A stretch of DNA of 64,000 nt from Anarhynchus alexandrinus (Eukaryota > Chordata > Aves > Charadriiformes > Charadriidae): positions 709,431 through 773,430 of the forward strand of contig VUYV01000231.1 in NCBI GenBank assembly GCA_008711295.1, in the 5' to 3' direction. Each line of letters starts with the position of its first letter. Within the stretch, counting starts at the first letter, position 1. The position numbers and the translations under genes were made by a program. Below are positions 56,011 to 64,000 of the stretch, piece after piece. The notes below the pieces were generated by a model. It did no database searches. It saw only the letters and a list, made by a program, of their open reading frames with translations, and was not told the DNA's origin.

Positions 56011-59000
56011 GAGGTTTTGCATGTTATAGTAAATTTTAAGCGTCACCAGCCTCCTGTGGCAGGGTCCCACAGCATTCCTGCTGTGGATTACAGGACAGGA
56101 ATGGAAGTCACCAGCTGGCACCGTCCCTCTGTTACGGCTTTGAGGTGACTACCTGTTCCTGCATGTCCCCTCTCCCCACAGCGCCAGGACAGTCCAACAG
56201 TGGTACCTGGAAGATGGGTGTTATTCCCACACCAAGATGGTGAGTGCCATGGCAGCGTGACACCGCAGGCACCAAGACACCATGCCAAGCCACAGAGCCT
56301 TCTGCATGGCACCTCCTGCCCTCTGGCAGGGAAAGGGAAAGGCAACTCTCCTGGACATGAACCACTCCTGGCGATGCGCAGATGGGTCCTGTACAACTAC
56401 TTGACTGTGAGCTCCAGACCCGAGATGTAATACAAATAAACTCTTTGCTATTTAAAGCAATGTTGTTCACAGCTTCACATCAAAGGCCCTGCAAGCATGT
56501 GACTCACAATCACAGCAACATATGACTGGAAACCAAAAACAATAAACCCTGGTTTCAGTGGAATCTAATGAAAGTTGCTGGTTTTCTTTTTTTGAAAACA
56601 CAGCCAGAAAGAGTTCTGAAATGCTGCAACAAGGTCAGAGGGGCATCAGCAATTGTCCTGAGGACACACGGTACAATGCACAGTTTTGACAGGAACACGA
56701 CGATACTCAAATAAGCAACAAAACCAAACCCAGTATTTGCAACTGTGATGACATTTGTTTTGCTATACCTTCTTCCCTTTCCCACTCCCCCAGGACAACA
56801 GAAAAACAAAGACAGATTAGTAGGATGGAGGTCAGAACACTACCTCTGGCAACACATCTACTGCTGAGACCAAAGTCAGTAAGGAGCAGCTTACAAGAAG
56901 ACAGTGGTTTAAAGCAAATGAATCAAGTGTTTCTATCAGAAACAAAAATTTCTCTACACTGAAAGAAAGCGATTTTTTGTGCATATAAGATGAGGAAGTC
57001 AGCAAAGCTGTCATAAGTCAACCAGAATTACTAGAATTAACCATTCTCTGCTTCAGTGTACGTCTTGACTTCAATCCTGTTAAAAGAGGGAAATAGGAGA
57101 AAAAGTGAGAGAAGGCCAGACAGGCTACACCGTAAGATTGTGCTGAGTGACTCTGCCTGAAAATGAAACAACAAAGACTTGCCTGAAATATAAGAGATAT
57201 CAGAGGTTGATGGGATTGTGCCAAGGACTGAAGAAATCCAATCACACTTACATGGAGGACTGTCACACATCTTACCTGCAGGGAGTAAATCAGAGAGGCA
57301 GATTTAAGAAAGACATCTGCAAAGGCTTTTGAAAAACCCTGCTATGTATGTTCATTTGCAGAATATTACCACTTACTGATATGTGTACAGAAGTGAATTC
57401 ATCTACATCCAAGGCACTGGAGCTGAAAAACACCCTTATGCTTAAAAAGTGGATATTATATACCAAAAAAACCACCATCTCTCCTAACAGATTCACAGTC
57501 CAAGCAGAGTCAGAAGCATTTTTACCTCCTGTCCTGCAACATTGACACAGCTGAGAGTTAACTTTATCCCACATGGTGTCATGATTATGTATATGTTGAA
57601 TGCTTCATTACTTGTCATGGCACACAGCACAGGAAACTTAAGTGCCAAAGTTGCAGCACTTTTTAAAAGCAGGTCTAAACCTGCAGACAGGGATGATAGA
57701 TTGATTAATTCCATGGTAATACTAGGGGGGATTTGCCCCTGCTAGCTTTGTCTATCCAAAAAGTAGGCTCCTCCTTTAAGAATTGGTCCAGGCTATCTTT
57801 ATGGACAAAAAAAAAAAAAAAAGGCAGGCAGCTGCAGAGCAATTCACCTAAAATAAATAGCCATCATAACTGGGACCCCACCCTCTCTCCCCGTCATCTT
57901 AAAACATAGAGATCGTACACTGCCTAATCGGGCACAGTCAAAGAAACCAAAGAACAAACTGCACACTGGTGACAGGGAACGCTTCACCATCACAAGGGCT
58001 TGGATACCACAGAGGACCACAACAGTTGTCTGTACTAGAGATCATTCTTCTTTTATACCCTGGCATGCACATTTGAAATAACAGGCCTAGGATTTAGGAA
58101 AGGGTCATACGCTTAAGATGGGGTCATACCAAATGTACTGGTGTCACACCAACTGTACTGGTGTCACAGAGAAGGGACACATGGAAAGGTCTTGATGCTC
58201 TCCTAAAAAAATGTCCAAAGGGTCTTGGCTGTGCACTGGCCTTGTGCGGTTTGAGTGTATCTTAGCTAACAGCTTTTCACTCCCACTAAATGGATGAATG
58301 CCATCAAGTAAATTCCATGTTCAGCCATTAATTCAATAATTCTGACATTGGGAAAGAAATGTTTGTCTGTTATTCTGGGTGGTTTTTTTTTGTTTTCTAC
58401 ACAAACCAGTGCAGTTTGGAGCAAAAGAGCATGACAGCTGTAATGGTAAGGGCAGGCTTATTTTGTATATGGCAAGTGTAACTAGAATATGGATTACAAA
58501 CCCTAGCATTGAAACACACCTTCTAAAGCTCTTACACTGTTAAAACTCATTATCTAATTTGTCTAATTTTAGTTCTTATCATGTCCTCTTAATCCACTCA
58601 CACAACTTTCTGTCAGGCACTAAGGTGAAGTAAATCAAAACACATCTCCAACAAACATGACTGAAAATCGGTTCCACGTGACGTAAGTACATTTAGTCTT
58701 TTCTCCTTTGCTTGCATTTTGACAACATGTTCTTATTTACTAATATCATACATTATATTATTAAAACTAGCAGTGATATTATTTATGCAAATAGAAGCAA
58801 TTGAGTGAGCAAGAAGTGCCATGGTGTCACTTACCCTACTGCTGTCCTGTCTGCAGCCTCACCTGTTAACCGTTGCCTGCTGGGAGACTGCCTAAGTAAA
58901 TATGGAGTTACCCACTTTGTAATCACGATGACTGCATTCGAGTTTAAGATCTCGCGGAAATGCCTTTCTTTCTACACTCTCCCATGAGAGAAGGAACAAA

Positions 59001-62000
59001 CTTAAGCACTTTTGGCTCCCTTTACGCATTACTCGAACCTCCACCAAAAGCAGGAAAAGACAAAGGGCTTTGTAAGAGCTGTAATGCTTGAATGGGAGCC
59101 AAATTCTGGGGAGCATCAGCGTGGGGCAGATGAAGGGATCAGCTGCAGGCTGGAAGCCAGAGGTGGCATGCTGCCAGCGGCACTACACATACAATACCAG
59201 CGCCCTGCTGATAGCTGGAGGGATGGTCTACAGAGAAGACAGCAGATCAGATATTGACCCTGCTCAGATCTGTAAAAGCTTCAAGCATAGCTTCACAGGA
59301 GAATATTCTGGTCCAGCTTTTGGCCTTTTGCTCTGCAAAATGCACCTGGCAAAGCACAGACCTGCTACACAGGGTGTCCATCCTTTGAGTCTTGAAAGGT
59401 CTGGGTGTGAGATACCACTCTTGTTGTTTATATAGGCTTGAGCCTTTCATTCCCATTTGTTGTCCGTGTGTGTTTGAAGCAAGTGATGTGATTAAGCTGT
59501 CATTTGCCAGCACGTCACACAACCCCCCTGATAATTTCCTGGCCACCTGGCAGCGGGAGACTGTCACCTCACTGCTGAAGAGTCAGTGCTCATTCGCAAC
59601 AAACACACTGGCACAAAATTCATAATTTTTACACAGAGATCAAAGTATTATTAGTCAAATAAATATCATCAGAAATCAATGCAGAATTGTATACTTCATT
59701 GAGGAGGAAAGACATGCAGGATACCTACAAACCTGATTTTTCTAAGGTACCCATCCACACAGTATTTGTGACCATATAAAGTATGCGTGTCTGTGAAATT
59801 ATCTGTACATCTGTTTATGGCCATACAAGAACTTGCCAAACCTGTGATCATTTGCACACTTCAGTATGTTCAAATGGAACCAATAAAACATTGTTCTCAA
59901 GAAGCAAAATCTGCCGTGCAATTCCCCAAATCCTATGTTTCTTTCATAGCAGGCTTGATAGGTCTTTGTAAAACCAGCCAAAATTTCTCCAGTTATAAGA
60001 ATTGACATGATTGCTAAATATATTCCAAAGATTTTCTGGCATTTTCTTGGCTATCTGTTCTGTGTATTTCCTACGCTCTTAATTGTTCAAAGAATAATAG
60101 CGGTTCCTCATCTTGCAGAACTTTCTGGACAATATTTATTTTTTTTTTTGCCAAGCAGGAGATTAAAAAGATGATCCATTCTTTAAAGGTGTTAGATCAA
60201 ACCAATCCCTACAGTAGTTCTCTCAAATCCAGCAGTGCTATTGAATTGTGGTGGGTTCACCAGTGACGAATTAGCACAACTGCTTTTAATGTACTGACCT
60301 TACAGTGCAAAATTAATAAGACACTACCTTTGCATTGTCATGATGATATTATTATTGAGTTTATATTCCCAGGTTTTAGATAATTTTTTTTATTACAGGA
60401 AACAGCAATACGTGGGCAAAAGTCAAACAAATTCTTCCCCAGATCCAACCATACAGAAACACACAGGAAAACCTTTAGTAAACTTTGGCTTATCTTGGGG
60501 TTATAGTTGCTTTCACTACTGAGCATACTGATTCATCTGCCACCCAGGCTATATAACTACTAATGGAAATAGTTTTAAATATGGTACAACAGATGTGGTA
60601 GCCTGTCTAATTAGAGTGTGTCCACCTGCTCAGCTCATATTCAGGGGGTAGAACTCTTATCAGCTATGTTTAAAAAACAGCCTCAGATATATTTTCAGGT
60701 GAAGCTTTAACCTTAGTATTTACTGTGTTTGAAACCAGTGTTTTCAGCATGTTTCTGCCTCCAGAAGATCTTAACATGCCCACTTAGTCATGAGATGTAT
60801 GATAAAAGTACAGTATAGGAAACAAACAAAAAAGGAGACTCTTGGAGGCTGATTTCCCAGTTCTACGTATTTTCTTAAAGTCATAAATTTATGGAATCAG
60901 TCCCTGCCCTTCTACAGAGTTTGAAGAAGGGTAAGATAACCGAAGTCCAGTTAAGTACTGAAGAGGATCCATCCAAAGGGGCAGTCTCATTACAATGTGG
61001 CATCACCATACGACTGGGGAGGCTTTTTAGTCCTGTGCAGCTTTTAGGAGCAAATTATTCCTATGATGGATTCCTAAAGTCTCATTCATCAGCAGCTTTG
61101 ACTGCTGATGTGATATAACAGTGCTAATACAATACTCACTCTGGGTGTATTTTGTTGAAATGATATTTATCCATTAGCTTACCTGTGCTGCTCATAACCA
61201 AAGTATCCAAACATCTCATAAACAGCAGTGAATTCAGTTTAATTTGCCAGGGAAAAATACAGCCCCACTCCCCACTAAAAGCAAATGCCCTAACAAAGTC
61301 AATGAGCAGTGCCTTTTAAGCAAAAAGAAATTGCAATGTTTTCTGCAGGAGTTCAGTAGGCATCCCCTGGTATATCACGTTCTCCGTGGACGAGAAGCTC
61401 AGCGCACAACCCCTGAAGTTGTCTCTACAGGAGCGAGTAGTCCCCCAGGACCCACACAGCCTCAAAAGAAACTGCTTGTTCCCAAAGAGAATTGCCCTGG
61501 GCTGGAATGTAGTAAAATTCCTTTGTTGGCATTGATTTACTGCAAGATAGCAGGTGGTATCAAAGGATCAGAACATTTAATTTCTTGTCAAGGAAAGCGG
61601 GATGAACGTGCATTCCCAGGAAGGAGGAAATTCCAACACATCTGAAGAGTTCCAGATCCTGACCCTTGCTTCAGGGATGGTGCGTACTCTGTATACCAAA
61701 AATATATGTATATCTCTTGTATTTTAAAGAAACACTGCGAGCAAGAGCCAGCAGACAGGCTTGCCCCTCTCCCTAGAGAATTCCTCTCTTACTGGGCTGA
61801 ACAGTGAAATTCTTCAATTTTATCTTCCATACTGTTTTGAGCAGTGGCCCAGGCCCAGAAATGTTATCATTATAGTGAACGTGCATGTGAACGTGTTCAG
61901 CATACTCCCACCATGCCTCCTTTGCAGGACTCAGGAGGAGTTTAATCACCTCCCTAACCAAATTGCAACTGCTCCAAACTGCCGGGGAGCTCGATGGGCA

Positions 62001-64000
62001 CTAACAAGTCTGCTGCTTTCAACACGGAACCACCGGTTGACTTTGAGTGCTTTCAGCCCTGCTGCTAAAGAGCCACCCTCCAAATCTCACCCAATGATTT
62101 AGGCACCCATATCCCACCTCAATTCCAGTTTAGGTGGAACTGAGACAACACGACTTTTGCTTTTTTTAGTTTGATAAATTAAAACTACTCCTGAGATCAG
62201 TGTGTGCGCCAGGATCAGATTGTGCTGCACGTCTCCGCAAGCATGATCACTGAAGAGATTAAATCTAAGCTAAGATCACCTCAAATGAGGAGCTGCCTCT
62301 TCCTTGTAGCTCTGAGGGGCATTCTGCCATTTCCCTGTATTTTCAGAATTCTCAGGGGCCAGGTTTGCATTCTGGCAGGGCTACTGTTAGGGTTGTACCT
62401 GTTGGTGATTCCAGAATTCCTCTCAGCTGGATTCAGCACTGCTGAAAAAGGTGTGCTAACTCTTATCAAAAGAACATTTCCACATGGAGGAAGTTGTGTC
62501 CCTAAATGCAAAAACCAGTGCTACTTCAGAGCAGGCTGTAAAAGAAATTATCCTCCTTTGGAAAGCATCTGGATGTCAGTCATATCGCTTTGTGTGAATT
62601 ACCTATTTCACAAGTTTTTTTAGAAGGCATAACACATGCAGTTTGCAATGGTTTAAAATATTATCATAGAATACAGTTGAAAAAAATATCTGTGATAGTA
62701 AGGATGAGGATCATTTTCTTCTCATTGTGTTCAGACTCCAACAGTATTGAGCTGCAGCATGACAGACAGCAAACCAAGGCACCCTTCCCCAAGCCACGCT
62801 GTCTGCGCAACCAATCACTAGCAACCGGTCCAGCTTTCCCTGTTGTTTTTTGTTTGGGTTCTCCAATCACTTTTGACTCTGTTTGAAATCCCAAGGTCTT
62901 CTAGTCATTCTAACACAATTCAATGGGTTTGGGTTTCATTCTTAAAACTAAAACAGTTATTGCATTTTTATGCCCGCAAAAGTCTGGGCCTGGGCCTGAT
63001 TAGCAAGTCCTCAGGAAGGTGCTGTCTCCACTGGGGTTTGGCCTGGATCCATTTAACTTTTATTAAAAGTATAGCATTGCCTACACACATGCTCCCATGG
63101 GACAGCGATGAACCTGCTCCAGGAAAGGGGAGAAGGAAGGAAGGGCAGAGGAAGACAAGCCTCCATGTCGCTTTTTGTCTCTGCTTTTACATTGATAGTG
63201 TAAATATTGTTGAGACATTACCAAGAAAGACCTTCCTGACAGAGAAACTGTATCAGATTAAGCCTTAAAGTTAACCTCATTTTACAAACAGGTAGAGAGA
63301 AAAAAGCACAATAAGCTTTAAAAAACCCAATCCTGCTATTTAAAGTTACACACTAATTTCTAGGGATAAATTCTGGCTGCCATATTGGAACAGAAAGGAC
63401 ATAGTCACCGCAGAGTGTCTGCTTAGACTGTAGCTAGCTTGGAGGTGTCCCTATGAATAACTCAGGCCTTTTGAGATCCACTGAGCTCATCTTTGAGCGT
63501 TGCCTGCCCACGATTTGTGGAGGCGGGAACATCCAGGGAAATGATATATGGCCACGTAGGAGAAGTGGCCACACCTGTGTTAGCAACTGCAGTGATTCAG
63601 GGCAGTTCTCTGGCCATGAAGGCAAGGTGACAGCACAGCTAAACTGCTTTCTCATCCCTAAAACAGGGTAGTCTTGTCCAAACAGCCTCTCTCTGTTCTG
63701 GTCATCTCGGACAAGAGTCACCTCTTGGAAGCTTACCGTTTACAAAAGTCTTAGCTTTTATTTCATTTGTTGTTTCATTTATTCTTTGGGATTACTTTTT
63801 ACAGAGGTTGCTAGACCTCGTGAGTCCAAATCATTGGGTATAAAAGGATCAACAAGCCAAACGGGAATGACCATTTGGAGATGTTCAAGACCACATCAGC
63901 CACAAACTACTTTTTTATTATTAAAAAAGTGAAGGTCAAAATTTAAAAAAAAAAAAATCAAAAGAAAGAAAATGGAGGATTATGTTGAGTTGAAGGGAGA
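56011..64000. other. Intergenic, no gene recognised
   Basis: The stretch holds poly(A) runs at 57806-57822 and 63942-63957 and a 20-base imperfect tandem duplication at 58128-58167. Open frames reach 141 codons (62843-63268) and 139 codons (62204-62623) without domain resemblance or splice logic. No RNA gene was recognised. Confidence 0.5.
58128..58167. repeat. 20-base imperfect tandem duplication
   Basis: ACCAAATGTACTGGTGTCAC is followed directly by the same unit with one change (A to C at the sixth base). Confidence 0.95.

Noticed and set aside
62204..62623. 139-codon frame with a cysteine-rich C-terminus (SCVPKCKNQCYFRAGCKRN)
   Set aside because: Cysteine spacing does not fit a defensin or another family I know, there is no signal peptide at the start and no splice context; chance is the simplest reading.
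1..64000. tRNA, rRNA, miRNA or CRISPR-like arrays
   Set aside because: I saw no cloverleaf with A/B boxes, no rRNA segments and no regularly spaced repeats with unique spacers; short hairpins cannot be judged without a folding computation.

Overview
This window is vertebrate nuclear DNA, almost certainly from a bird. It carries many 5'-truncated CR1 LINE copies, including the avian-type 3' ends built on the ATTCTATG repeat. It also carries a retroviral LTR of a type I associate with bird genomes, compact AT-rich intergenic DNA, and one recognisable protein-coding gene whose peptide matches avian neuropeptide Y. The ATG-to-stop open frames elsewhere are short, lack spliced continuity and mostly fall in repeats or low-complexity DNA.

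The gene is NPY on the minus strand, running from a GC-rich promoter near 50.5 kb to a poly(A) signal near 41.2 kb. I could place all four exons by reading splice sites and phase. Exon 1 is 5' UTR (about 50432-50500). Exon 2 (50033-50220) carries the signal peptide and most of the mature hormone. Exon 3 (44593-44673, 81 bp) carries the last Tyr, the Gly-Lys-Arg processing site and most of CPON. Exon 4 (stop at 41375-41377) carries the last eight codons (the first one split) and the 3' UTR. The spliced frame is intact at 97 codons. The introns are about 0.21, 5.4 and 3.2 kb. A CpG island of roughly 1.3 kb covers promoter, exon 1, intron 1 and exon 2.

Layout: 1-118 is the 3' end of a CR1. From 0.1 to 27.7 kb the DNA is intergenic, with an old CR1 at 4.56-4.89 kb, a very decayed CR1 reverse-transcriptase remnant at 7.67-8.87 kb, and a CR1 pair at 15.0-15.95 kb in opposite orientations. 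It also holds CR1 3' ends at 21.9 and 25.1 kb, an unidentified GC-rich block at 21.5-23.1 kb, and a 170 bp GGAA purine tract at 23.6 kb. A longer broken CR1 lies at 27.78-28.80 kb next to an AT-rich palindromic microsatellite. An endogenous-retrovirus LTR lies at about 31.8-33.9 kb. It is interrupted by a 1,080 bp near-perfect duplication with a single N at the junction (32523), which looks like two contig ends that overlap but were not merged. NPY follows at 41.2-50.5 kb, then a CR1 3' region at 51.2 kb, and largely featureless intergenic DNA to 64 kb.

I found no convincing new biological system. The items most worth a second look are the assembly duplication, the short G-run-rich NPY intron 1 and its promoter, the unidentified GC-rich block, and several repeat-free AT-rich stretches that could be conserved regulatory DNA near NPY.
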